The notes under the pieces: generated by a model
The model's database searches: none
Seen by the model: only the letters and a program-made list of their open reading frames with translations
Told to the model about the DNA's origin: nothing
Part shown: in pieces, positions 1 to 6,553 of the stretch
How positions within the stretch are numbered: position 1 is the stretch's first letter
Layout of the letters: every line of letters begins with the position of its first letter
Assembly: GCA_005883885.1 (NCBI GenBank)
Contig: VAYF01000065.1
Coordinates: 1 to 13,020 of the forward strand
Origin: Actinomycetota bacterium
GTDB lineage: Bacteria; Actinomycetota; UBA4738; HRBIN12
Length of the DNA: 13,020 nt
Reading direction: 5' to 3'
Translations under genes and position numbers: made by a program

Positions 1-110
1 AAGGTCTCGTGCTGATCCCGCTCCCCGGCGCCCGGCGCAACCTCCCTGTCGGCGAACTCGCGGACGAGCGCTCGAAGCTGCTGCTGCTCCTCGGTGAGGT
101 CGAAGTTCAT
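1..110 (-). CDS. Acyl-CoA dehydrogenase, N-terminal fragment (continues beyond base 1)
   Basis: Only the first 36 codons are inside the window. The protein starts MNFDLTEEQQQLRALVREF and continues through ADREVAPGA. This is the typical opening helix of the acyl-CoA dehydrogenase N-terminal domain (xDLTEEQxxLRxxVRxFAxxEVAP). Family members are FAD flavoproteins of about 380-400 residues that oxidise acyl-CoA thioesters to 2-enoyl-CoA and pass electrons to ETF; none of the flavin or catalytic glutamate region is visible here. The ATG overlaps the TGA of the upstream DUF35 gene (ATGA, bases 107-110), so it is the last visible gene of the minus-strand operon and probably translationally coupled. 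Substrate cannot be inferred from this fragment. Confidence 0.87.
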   Translation of the reverse strand, partial: MNFDLTEEQQQLRALVREFADREVAPGAGERDQHET

Positions 111-532
111 ACCGGCTCGAACCCCTGCAGGTCCAGGATCGACGCGGTGCGCTCCGGCCGGAGGACAGCCCGAACGCGCCCACCGATGTCGGCCGTTCCC
201 AGGAGCCGGTGCAGCAGGACGGTGTCGGCGCCGTCGAGGCGGACGAGCGCGAACGTCACGGGCGGGTCGAGCGGCCTGCCGTCGACGTCCTGACGGGCGA
301 CGGTCCACGACTCCACGGTCCCCTCGGGACCGCACTCGGTGTCGGGCACGAGTCCGGCGAGGCAGCGTTCGCAGAAGATCCGTGCCGGCAGGTAGGTGAC
401 GCCGCAGTCGGCGCACCGCGAGCCGAGGAACGTTCCGCGGTCCCGGAGCGCCTCGAAGAAGGCCGTGTTGCCGACCCCGGGCGTGTAGCGGAACGCGACC
501 GGGAGTTCTCCCTCGATCCGGCGGACGGTCAC
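107..532 (-). CDS. DUF35 family Zn-ribbon/OB-fold acyl-CoA-associated protein
   Basis: This is a 141-residue protein with the DUF35 layout: an N-terminal helix, a rubredoxin-like zinc ribbon with Cys40-x2-Cys43 and Cys54-x2-Cys57 (RCADCG and FCERC), then an OB-fold beta barrel. DUF35 proteins are non-enzymatic partners of thiolase-superfamily enzymes, for example in the archaeal acetoacetyl-CoA thiolase/HMG-CoA synthase complex, BbsA with BbsB, and ChsH2 with Ltp2, where they help bind the CoA substrate. The start chosen is the GTG at 532, which overlaps the TGA of the thiolase-DUF35 fusion (GTGA). The open frame runs further upstream, but that extension is Arg-rich and lies inside the fusion gene. 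The stop overlaps the acyl-CoA dehydrogenase ATG. It is the second DUF35 domain in the operon; its likely partner is one of the two thiolase-like proteins. Confidence 0.88.
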   Translation of the reverse strand: MTVRRIEGELPVAFRYTPGVGNTAFFEALRDRGTFLGSRCADCGVTYLPARIFCERCLAGLVPDTECGPEGTVESWTVARQDVDGRPLDPPVTFALVRLDGADTVLLHRLLGTADIGGRVRAVLRPERTASILDLQGFEPV

Positions 533-2331
533 GGGGTCATCTCCCCAGCCGCGGCGGCGACGAGCTCGCGATCGGGCGCCGGATCGCGCGGCCGGAAATA
601 GGCGATATCGAGGATCGAGCCGGTGCGATCGTCCAGGGGTCGCCACACGGCCTCGACGGCCATCCCGATCCGCACGTCGTCCGGTGCGACCTCGTCGAGC
701 TTGTGGAGGAAGCCGCCGTCGCTCGACCCGTCGATCCTGATCACCGCCGGCAGCTCGGGTTCATCGAGCGGGCGCATATCCCACGTCACGTGGCAGATCG
801 AGAAGGTCTCGACCGTCCCCGTGGCGGCGAGCTCCATCCACGCGTCGGTCGACCGGAAGCACCGTTCGCAGAACGCTCGGGGCGGGACCAGGGTTCGACC
901 GCAGGAGGCGCAGGTGGTGGCGAGGATCCTCCCGTCGCGGAGCCCGTCGAGGAAGGCACCGATGGCATCGCCCGGATCCCAGGCGTAAAGAACGTCCAGC
1001 GGTGTGTCGACGGCGCCGGCCACGCTACGGAATTGCGCGTCCGAGAGTGACGTCGGCCCGAGCATGCTGGTAGGCGGAGCCGCGGATTGGCCGGAGGGGT
1101 CCGGGCGAAGCGGGGAAGGGTGGGGCCTGGCCGCGAGCCCGGATCCCCGCAGGCCGCCAGCTCCGCCGGCGCCCATCACGACCACCGTACCGACCTGCAT
1201 CAGATCGCCCCACGCCTGTGCCACGCCGCGCTCCGGTGTCCCGGGGACCTGACGTGCTCCGGCTTCGCCGCGGAGCTGCCAGAAGAGCTCGGCGATCTTC
1301 ATCAGCCCGGCCGCCGCGATCGGGTTCCCAACCCCGAGCAGCCCTCCGCTCGGACAACACGGGAGGTCCCCGTCGCGGGCGGTCACGCCGGCCGCCGCCG
1401 CCTCCGGAGCCTTCCCCTTGTCGAACAACAGGAGGCCCTCCAGGTGGTGGAGCTCCTTGTAGTCGAACGGGTCGTAGGGCTCGGCGACGTGGATCTGCTT
1501 GCGTGGTTCGGTGATGCCGGCCATCCCGTAGGCCATCCGAGCGGCCTTCTCGACGTACTCGGGATAGGACAGGTCTCGGTTCGTCCAGTATGTGCTATCG
1601 AGGTTCCACCCGACGCCGTCGATCCAGACGGGCGCAGCGGTGAGTCGCCGAGCCGTCTCCTCGGAGGCCATGATGATCGCGACGGCTCCATCGCTGATCG
1701 GCGAGACGTCCAGCCGCTGCACGGGCCACGCCAGCACGTCGGACGCGAGCACGTCATCGACCGAGATGTCGGCTTGCCCGAGGAGCGCGGCCGGGTGATC
1801 CGCGGCGTTGCGCTTGTTCTTGACCGCGACGGCCGCGATGTCGCGCTTCTCCAGCCCATAGCGCTGCATGTACCGGTTCATCTCGAGGGCGAAGATCCAC
1901 AGCAGGTTGGGCCCAAGAGGCCGTTCCAGGATGTTGTCGAAGATCGTCAGGAACGCGCCCTGCGGGTGCGGCTGGCAGGACGACATCTTCTCCTCGGCGA
2001 CGCACAGCACCACATCCGCCTGCCCGGACGCCACCGTGTACCAGCCCTGGATCGCGGTGAACACGCCGCTGCCGCCGCCCACGTACGTTCGGATGAAGGG
2101 CTTGTTCCATCCGCCGGCGCCGTCCGCCAGGTAGTCGCCCTTCCGATGGACGCCGTCGAAGGCATCCGGGGCGCTCGTGAGACAGACCGCGTCGACCTGG
2201 CCGAGCTTCATCTCCGCTGCGTCGAGCGCCGCCCGAGACGCCTGGAAGGCGAGCTCCTTGCCGGTCTCCTGCGCGCGACGAACGAACCGCGTCATCCCGG
2301 CGCCGACCACCGCGACCCGGCGACCCGTCAT
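529..2331 (-). CDS. Thiolase-like protein fused to a C-terminal DUF35 domain (600 aa)
   Basis: Residues 1-393 are a thiolase-superfamily domain (VAVVGAGMTRF start, AEPYDPFDYKELHHLEGL near 283-300, PSGGLLGVGNPIAAAGL at 327-343). Residues about 394-423 are a Pro/Ala/Ser-rich linker. Residues 424-600 are a complete DUF35 protein with zinc-ribbon cysteines 474, 477, 488 and 491 followed by an OB-fold. Canonical catalytic residues are missing. The nucleophile loop reads TYVGGGSG (82-89) with no Cys, the GHP histidine is Asn336 (GNP), and the C-terminal Cys loop reads MGAGGAGG (386-393). The closing beta strand usual after that loop is not obvious. Loss of these residues is shared with the steroid side-chain aldolase Ltp2, which works with a DUF35 domain, so an aldolase-type C-C lyase or a structural partner is more likely than a thiolase. 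The ATG overlaps the VOC gene stop (ATGA). Family assignment is firm; reaction is inference. Confidence 0.85.
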   Translation of the reverse strand: MTGRRVAVVGAGMTRFVRRAQETGKELAFQASRAALDAAEMKLGQVDAVCLTSAPDAFDGVHRKGDYLADGAGGWNKPFIRTYVGGGSGVFTAIQGWYTVASGQADVVLCVAEEKMSSCQPHPQGAFLTIFDNILERPLGPNLLWIFALEMNRYMQRYGLEKRDIAAVAVKNKRNAADHPAALLGQADISVDDVLASDVLAWPVQRLDVSPISDGAVAIIMASEETARRLTAAPVWIDGVGWNLDSTYWTNRDLSYPEYVEKAARMAYGMAGITEPRKQIHVAEPYDPFDYKELHHLEGLLLFDKGKAPEAAAAGVTARDGDLPCCPSGGLLGVGNPIAAAGLMKIAELFWQLRGEAGARQVPGTPERGVAQAWGDLMQVGTVVVMGAGGAGGLRGSGLAARPHPSPLRPDPSGQSAAPPTSMLGPTSLSDAQFRSVAGAVDTPLDVLYAWDPGDAIGAFLDGLRDGRILATTCASCGRTLVPPRAFCERCFRSTDAWMELAATGTVETFSICHVTWDMRPLDEPELPAVIRIDGSSDGGFLHKLDEVAPDDVRIGMAVEAVWRPLDDRTGSILDIAYFRPRDPAPDRELVAAAAGEMTP

Positions 2332-2696
2332 GCGTGGCCCTCGCCGGGATCGGCCCGCTCGAAATAGGCGAGCACATTGCCATCGGGGTCGGTGAAGGTG
2401 GCGAAGCGCTGCCTGCCGTCCTCGCCTCCGCCTTCGTGATCGATCGCAACGCCCTTCGCCTTCAGCCCGGTGGTCGACGCGTCCAGATCATCGACCGTGA
2501 AGCCGATCGTCCCGCCGGGCTCCATCGCCTCTCCCGGTCGGACGCCGTGCAGCCCGAGCGGGATCGTGCCGGTCTCGAACTGCGCCCAGTCGTTCCCCGC
2601 GCGGAAGTGCAACCGGAGGCCGAGCGTCGTCTCGTAGAAGGACACCGCGCGGTCCATGTCTTGGACGAACAGGTAGACGAGGTCGATGGGGGGCAT
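2328..2696 (-). CDS. VOC family (glyoxalase/bleomycin-resistance fold) protein
   Basis: A 122-residue single-domain protein with two beta-alpha-beta-beta-beta halves: IDLVYLFVQDMDRAVSFYE at the first half, and IGFTVDDLDA (64-73) opening the second, ending in FTDPDGNVLAYFE (101-113). These are standard vicinal-oxygen-chelate motifs; the terminal Glu113 is a usual metal-ligand position and Glu41 and His50 are other candidates. Family members include glyoxalase I, methylmalonyl-CoA epimerase, extradiol dioxygenases and resistance proteins; nothing here picks one. The ATG at 2696 was chosen because the frame upstream is Arg-rich and lies inside the preceding gene. The gap to that gene is 5 bases, and the stop overlaps the thiolase-DUF35 ATG. 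Its position between two thiolase-like genes suggests, as inference only, an isomerase or lyase step on an acyl-CoA intermediate. Confidence 0.85.
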   Translation of the reverse strand: MPPIDLVYLFVQDMDRAVSFYETTLGLRLHFRAGNDWAQFETGTIPLGLHGVRPGEAMEPGGTIGFTVDDLDASTTGLKAKGVAIDHEGGGEDGRQRFATFTDPDGNVLAYFERADPGEGHA

Positions 2697-2701
2697 CGCC
2701 C

Positions 2702-3766
2702 TTATCGATCCATCCGGAGGACGGCGACGGCCGCGCTGGTGCTCGGGACGCCGCGCCAAGACTGGACGACCGCGGCGCGGCCATCGCCGGCGCGGAGCTG
2801 CTCGACGGCGGCGAGGGTGCGGGCCAGGCCGTTGGCCTCGTGGAGGTATCCCTCGCCGATCGCTCCTCCCGAGCGGTTGACGGACGCGGGATCGAGCTCG
2901 GCCAGCCCGAGCGCGTCGAGATGCTGGAGCTGCTTGTACGCGAACGTGTCGTCGACCTCGGCAGTGTCGATGTCGGCGGGCCCCACGTCGGCTTGTGCGA
3001 AGGCGGTCGCGGCCGCTCGCTCGGCCGCCACCGCCCGTGACCAGTCACGGCTCTCGACCGACGGCGCGTCCTGGCTCCAGCCGATGCCGTCCATCCAGAC
3101 GGTCGGGCGTCCGTCCGTGCGATCCTCGGAGGCGAGCACGATCACGACGCATCCGTCCGCGCTCCGCGCGGCCTGATGCGTCGTGAGCGGGTCGAACAGC
3201 GGTGCATCGTCGCCGTCGACGTCGGCGAACGATGCGCGCCGGTTCGACCGGGCCTGATCGCGGTTGCGCGTGGCCACGTCGGCGCACTGCTCGACGGTCC
3301 TGCCACTCGCGTGCAGGTAGCGCCGCATCTCGAGACCCGCCAGCGCGAGCGCGGGCACCCCGAGGGGACGGTTGAGCACCGGGTCCAACGCGAACGCGTC
3401 GACCCGGCCCGGCGTGAGGATGTCCGAGGCCTTCGAGTGCGCCTCGACCGCGACGACGTTCGCCGCGCCGCTCCGGATCAACATCAGGGCCGTGGCCACC
3501 GCGAAGAGGCCGTCGGAGGCGACCGTCTGGACGGGCCGCTGGACCGCGCCGAGCTGATCGGGGACGTACTCGTCGAAGATGCTCGTGCCCTCCTCGAGGT
3601 CCTCGGAAGCGCACACGAAGGAATCGACGTCGGTCCGAGGGTCGAGGCCGGCGTCCAGGTACGCGGCAGACGCGGCCTCGAACATCAGCTCCTTGTAGCT
3701 GCGTCCGGCGGTGGTGGGCGTGAACCCGGACCACCCCACGCCGGTGACGCCGATCCGCGGGCTCAT
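2702..3766 (-). CDS. Thiolase-like protein lacking canonical catalytic residues (DUF35-partner type)
   Basis: A 354-residue thiolase-superfamily protein (MSPRIGVTGVGWSGF start, SYKELMFEAASAAYLDAG helix, VDDTFAYKQLQHLDALGLAE at 271-290, SGGAIGEGYLHEANGLAR at 299-316). The loop that normally carries the nucleophilic Cys reads TVASDGL (81-87) without Cys. The GHP histidine position is Tyr307 (GEGYLHEANG), and no Cys is present near the C-terminus. It has no DUF35 domain of its own, unlike the fusion gene downstream. Ltp2-type aldolases and some archaeal-type thiolases that need a DUF35 partner also have altered motifs. It could be the catalytic aldolase subunit or one half of a heteromer with the fusion protein. 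It is the first gene of the minus-strand operon. An in-frame ATG at 3784 would add six residues; 3766 matches family starts better. No clear Shine-Dalgarno precedes either. Confidence 0.85.
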   Translation of the reverse strand: MSPRIGVTGVGWSGFTPTTAGRSYKELMFEAASAAYLDAGLDPRTDVDSFVCASEDLEEGTSIFDEYVPDQLGAVQRPVQTVASDGLFAVATALMLIRSGAANVVAVEAHSKASDILTPGRVDAFALDPVLNRPLGVPALALAGLEMRRYLHASGRTVEQCADVATRNRDQARSNRRASFADVDGDDAPLFDPLTTHQAARSADGCVVIVLASEDRTDGRPTVWMDGIGWSQDAPSVESRDWSRAVAAERAAATAFAQADVGPADIDTAEVDDTFAYKQLQHLDALGLAELDPASVNRSGGAIGEGYLHEANGLARTLAAVEQLRAGDGRAAVVQSWRGVPSTSAAVAVLRMDR

Positions 3767-3790
3767 CGGCACCGGTTCTACCATGCAGCC
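3767..3790. promoter_or_regulatory. 24-bp divergent intergenic gap between thiolase-like and acyl-CoA synthetase genes
   Basis: The two start codons (ATG on minus at 3766, GTG on plus at 3791) are separated by only 24 bases. No recognisable -10/-35 pair or Shine-Dalgarno fits inside. At least one promoter must therefore lie within the opposite gene, or the transcripts are leaderless. The layout links expression of the CoA synthetase with the thiolase operon. No operator palindrome is evident in it. Confidence 0.35.
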
Positions 3791-5722
3791 GTGAACGACG
3801 TCGTCTGGTCCCCGCCACCTGCATACGTCGAACGGGCCAACGTCACCCGATTCATGCGCGCGCATGGGATCGAGACCTACGACGAGCTGGTCCGTCGTTC
3901 CGTCGAGGACATCGGATGGTTCTGGGATGCCGTGGTCAGCGACCTCGACATCGAGTTCTTCGAACCGTACGCCGAGGTCTTCGACACCGGTTCCGGGGTC
4001 GAATGGACCACCTGGTTCAGGGGGGGGACGCTGAACCTCGCGCACCAGTGCGTCGATCGATGGGCCTCGAGGACGCCGGATGCACCCGCTGTGGTCGGCG
4101 AAGGCGAGGACGGGTCCGTCCGCACGTGGACCTACGTCGACCTGCGGAAGGAGACCGATCGGCTCGCGCGGGGGCTCCGCTCCTTGGGCGTGGAGGCGCG
4201 GGACACGGTCGGCATCTTCCTCCCGATGATCCCCGAGGCCGTCGCCGCCATCATGGCCTGCTCGAAGATCGGCGCGATCTGGGTGCCGATCTTCAGCGGG
4301 TTCGGCCCCGACGCGGTCGCGGCGCGGCTCGCGGATGCGCGGACGAAGGTGTTGATCACGGCCGACGGCTCGCTGCGCAAGGGCCAGGTCGTCCCGATGA
4401 AGATGACGGCCGACCGTGCGGCGGACATCGCCGGGCGCGTCGAGCACATCGTCGTCCTGCGTCACCTCGACGATCCCGCGACGCCCTGGAACGACGCCCG
4501 CGATCGATGGTGGGACGACCTCGCGGAGATTGACGAACCGATGCCCGCCGAGGCCCTCGAGGCCGAGCACCCGCTGTTCATCGGCTACACGAGCGGCACG
4601 ACGGGCAAGCCGAAGGGCGTGGTGCACGTCCACGGCGGGTTCCTCGTCAAGATCGCCGAGGAGGTCGCCTACCAGGTCGACCTGCATCCCGGTGAAGTGC
4701 TGCACTGGGCGACCGACCTCGGCTGGATCATGGGGCCGTGGGAGATCGTCGGCTCCCTCGCGCTTGGCGCGACCGTGCTGCTCTTCGAAGGAGCTCCCAC
4801 CCATCCGGGGGCCGATCGCCTGTGGTCCCTCGTCGAGCGACATGGGGTCACGGCGCTCGGGGTATCCCCCACCCTGATCCGGGCTCTGATCCCGCAGGGG
4901 CTCGACCCGGTGCGCGCCCACGACCTCTCGAGCTTGCGGGTCCTCGCCTCGACCGGCGAGCCATGGGATCCGGCTTCCTACGGCTGGCTCTTCGAGCAGG
5001 TCGGTGCGGGAAGACTCCCGATCATCAACCTGTCCGGAGGGACGGAGGTCGGGGCGTGCTTCCTGTCGCCGACCCCGATCTGCGAGCTGAAGCCGCTCAC
5101 CCTCCGCGGGCCGGCGCTCGGCATGGCCGTCGACGTCTGGCGCCCCGACGGCACGCCCGCAGGACCGAACGAGGTCGGCGAGCTCGTGTGTACGCAGCCG
5201 TGGCCGGCGATGGCACGCGGGATCTGGGGCGATCCCCGGCGGTACCTCGACACCTACTGGTCGCGGTGGCCGGGCGTCTGGGTGCACGGCGATTGGGCCG
5301 TCCGCGACGAGGACGGGTTCTGGTTCCTCCGCGGGCGCTCGGACGACACGCTCAACATCGCCGGCAAGCGGATCGGTCCGGCCGAGGTCGAATCGGCGAT
5401 CGCCTCACATCCCTCCGTCGCGGAATCGGCGGCCGTGGGTGTCCCGGATCCCCTCAAGGGAGAGCAGGTGTGGTGCTTCGTGGTGCTCAAACCGAACGAG
5501 CCCGCGGACGCAGACGAGCTCCGTCGGGTGGTCGCCGAGCACCTCGGGAAGTCGTTCGCGCCCGCGCGGATCGTGTTCGTCGACGAGCTGCCGAAGACCC
5601 GGAGCGCGAAGATCGTCCGACGGGCGATCCGGGCGGCCGCGCTGGGGGAGGACCCTGGCGATCTGTCGGGCCTCGAGGATCCTCGGTCCCTCGACGCGGT
5701 CCGCGACGCGGTCGGCCGGTAG
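3791..5722 (+). CDS. Acetyl-CoA synthetase-type AMP-forming acyl-CoA synthetase
   Basis: A 643-residue adenylate-forming enzyme that activates a carboxylate to acyl-AMP and then the CoA thioester. Visible features in order: an ACAS_N-type N-terminus (TWFRGGTLNLAHQCVDRW), the P-loop YTSGTTGKPKG at 266-276, TDLGWIMGPWEIVGSLALGA (core A4-like region), SGGTEVG (A5), the A8 hinge from GDW (500-502) through FLRGRSDDTLNIAGKR (512-527), and the A10 catalytic Lys607 in LPKTRSAKIVRR. Length and N-terminal domain match acetyl/propionyl-CoA synthetases, but GWIMGPW differs from the GWVTGHSY of classical Acs, so a larger or branched acid is plausible. The GTG start precedes VNDVVWSPPPAYVERANVTRFM; a leading stretch like this is usual in the family. 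It is divergent from the thiolase operon and 12 bases upstream of the nitrilase gene, so it likely feeds CoA esters into that pathway (inference). Confidence 0.93.
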   Translation: MNDVVWSPPPAYVERANVTRFMRAHGIETYDELVRRSVEDIGWFWDAVVSDLDIEFFEPYAEVFDTGSGVEWTTWFRGGTLNLAHQCVDRWASRTPDAPAVVGEGEDGSVRTWTYVDLRKETDRLARGLRSLGVEARDTVGIFLPMIPEAVAAIMACSKIGAIWVPIFSGFGPDAVAARLADARTKVLITADGSLRKGQVVPMKMTADRAADIAGRVEHIVVLRHLDDPATPWNDARDRWWDDLAEIDEPMPAEALEAEHPLFIGYTSGTTGKPKGVVHVHGGFLVKIAEEVAYQVDLHPGEVLHWATDLGWIMGPWEIVGSLALGATVLLFEGAPTHPGADRLWSLVERHGVTALGVSPTLIRALIPQGLDPVRAHDLSSLRVLASTGEPWDPASYGWLFEQVGAGRLPIINLSGGTEVGACFLSPTPICELKPLTLRGPALGMAVDVWRPDGTPAGPNEVGELVCTQPWPAMARGIWGDPRRYLDTYWSRWPGVWVHGDWAVRDEDGFWFLRGRSDDTLNIAGKRIGPAEVESAIASHPSVAESAAVGVPDPLKGEQVWCFVVLKPNEPADADELRRVVAEHLGKSFAPARIVFVDELPKTRSAKIVRRAIRAAALGEDPGDLSGLEDPRSLDAVRDAVGR

Positions 5723-5734
5723 GCTGCTTCATCC

Positions 5735-6553
5735 ATGCGCGTCGCGGTCTGTCAGATGAACGCGGGCGGTGGCGACGTTCCGGAGAACGTCGCCACCGCC
5801 GTCCGGCTGCTCGAGGAGGCCGCCGACGGGGGTGCCGATCTCGCGGCGCTGCCGGAGCTGTGGCCGGCCAACGGATCGCCCGCCCGGATGCGCGAGACCG
5901 CGGAGCCGATCCCGGGGTCGTTCACCGACGCCGTCGCGGCGATCGCACGCGCTCGCTCGATGTGGATCGTCGGCGGCTCGGTCGCCGAAGCTGCCGGCGA
6001 CGTCGTGTTCAACACGTCATGCCTGTTCGATCGCGACGGCGAGATCGTCGCACGCTATCGCAAGATCCACCTGTTCGATGTCGACCTGCCCGGCGAGCCA
6101 CCGCTGCGCGAGTCCGCGCTCTTCTCCGCGGGAGAGGAGCTCGTCACGCACGACACCGACCTGGGGCGCATCGGGCTCTCGATCTGCTACGACGTCCGGT
6201 TCCCCGAGCTCTACCGCGGGCTGATGACGCTCGGCGCGGAGATCGTCTGCGTGCCGTCGGCGTTCACGGAGGTGACCGGTCGCGCGCACTGGGAGGTGCT
6301 GCTGCGAGCGCGGGCGATCGAGGAGCAGTGCTTCATCCTGGCGCCCGCGCAGTGGGGACCGTGGGGCCGCCCCGAGGAGGGCCGCCGGACGTACGGGAAC
6401 TCGATCGTGGTCGATCCGTGGGGCGAGGTGCTCGTCCGTGCCCCACATGAGGGGGACGGGGTCTGGCTCGCCGACCTCGACATGGCGAAGCTCCAGCACG
6501 TTCGCCAGACGCTCCCGGCGCTGCAGCACCGACGTCTAGGGCCCGTCTGCTGA
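5735..6553 (+). CDS. Nitrilase-superfamily carbon-nitrogen hydrolase (amidase)
   Basis: A 272-residue protein with the complete Glu-Lys-Cys triad of the superfamily: Glu41 in LPELW, Lys110 in YRKIHLFD and Cys151 in SICYDVRFPELYR. The C-terminal part has AHWEVLLRARAIEEQCF and YGNSIVVDPWGEVL, which resemble the Nit1/Nit2 (omega-amidase, deaminated-glutathione amidase) branch. Such enzymes hydrolyse small amides in the cytoplasm; the substrate is not determined. The ATG is 12 bases after the synthetase stop with no strong Shine-Dalgarno, which fits co-transcription. The TGA overlaps the next ATG by one base (TGATG). A perfect 16-bp inverted repeat spans codons 11-22 (see separate entry), unusual for an ordinary coding start. 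Confidence 0.92.
   Translation: MRVAVCQMNAGGGDVPENVATAVRLLEEAADGGADLAALPELWPANGSPARMRETAEPIPGSFTDAVAAIARARSMWIVGGSVAEAAGDVVFNTSCLFDRDGEIVARYRKIHLFDVDLPGEPPLRESALFSAGEELVTHDTDLGRIGLSICYDVRFPELYRGLMTLGAEIVCVPSAFTEVTGRAHWEVLLRARAIEEQCFILAPAQWGPWGRPEEGRRTYGNSIVVDPWGEVLVRAPHEGDGVWLADLDMAKLQHVRQTLPALQHRRLGPVC
5765..5800 (+). repeat. Perfect 16-bp inverted repeat (hairpin) inside the 5' end of the nitrilase gene
   Basis: The left arm GGCGGTGGCGACGTTC (5765-5780) is exactly complementary to the right arm GAACGTCGCCACCGCC (5785-5800), with a CGGA loop. It lies 43 bases after the synthetase stop codon and 30 bases after the nitrilase start, encoding residues 11-22. No T-run follows, so it is not a canonical intrinsic terminator; it could still pause transcription, protect the synthetase mRNA or limit translation of the nitrilase. 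The arms are read directly; the function is inference. Confidence 0.75.

Noticed and set aside
529..1065. A separate DUF35 gene starting at the internal ATG at 1065
   Set aside because: The frame is continuous with the thiolase domain, no Shine-Dalgarno precedes this ATG and no stop codon lies between. A separate or internal start cannot be excluded, but the fusion is the simpler reading.
1087..2367. A 426-codon plus-strand frame opposite the thiolase-DUF35 gene
   Set aside because: No recognisable motif; antisense to a gene with clear thiolase and zinc-ribbon signatures.
2702..5287. An 861-codon open frame on the minus strand extending upstream of the thiolase-like gene
   Set aside because: Everything upstream of about 3784 is antisense to the well-supported acyl-CoA synthetase and reads as Arg/Pro/Gly-rich low-similarity protein. 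Only the part from 3766 down matches a family.
5765..5800. Intrinsic terminator after the acyl-CoA synthetase gene
   Set aside because: The stem is strong, but it lies inside the next coding sequence and no T-rich tract follows the right arm.
4738..6450. A 570-codon plus-strand frame overlapping the synthetase and nitrilase genes
   Set aside because: It is out of frame with both motif-bearing genes and its translation is almost entirely Arg/Gly/Ala/Pro, typical of a GC-rich shadow frame.
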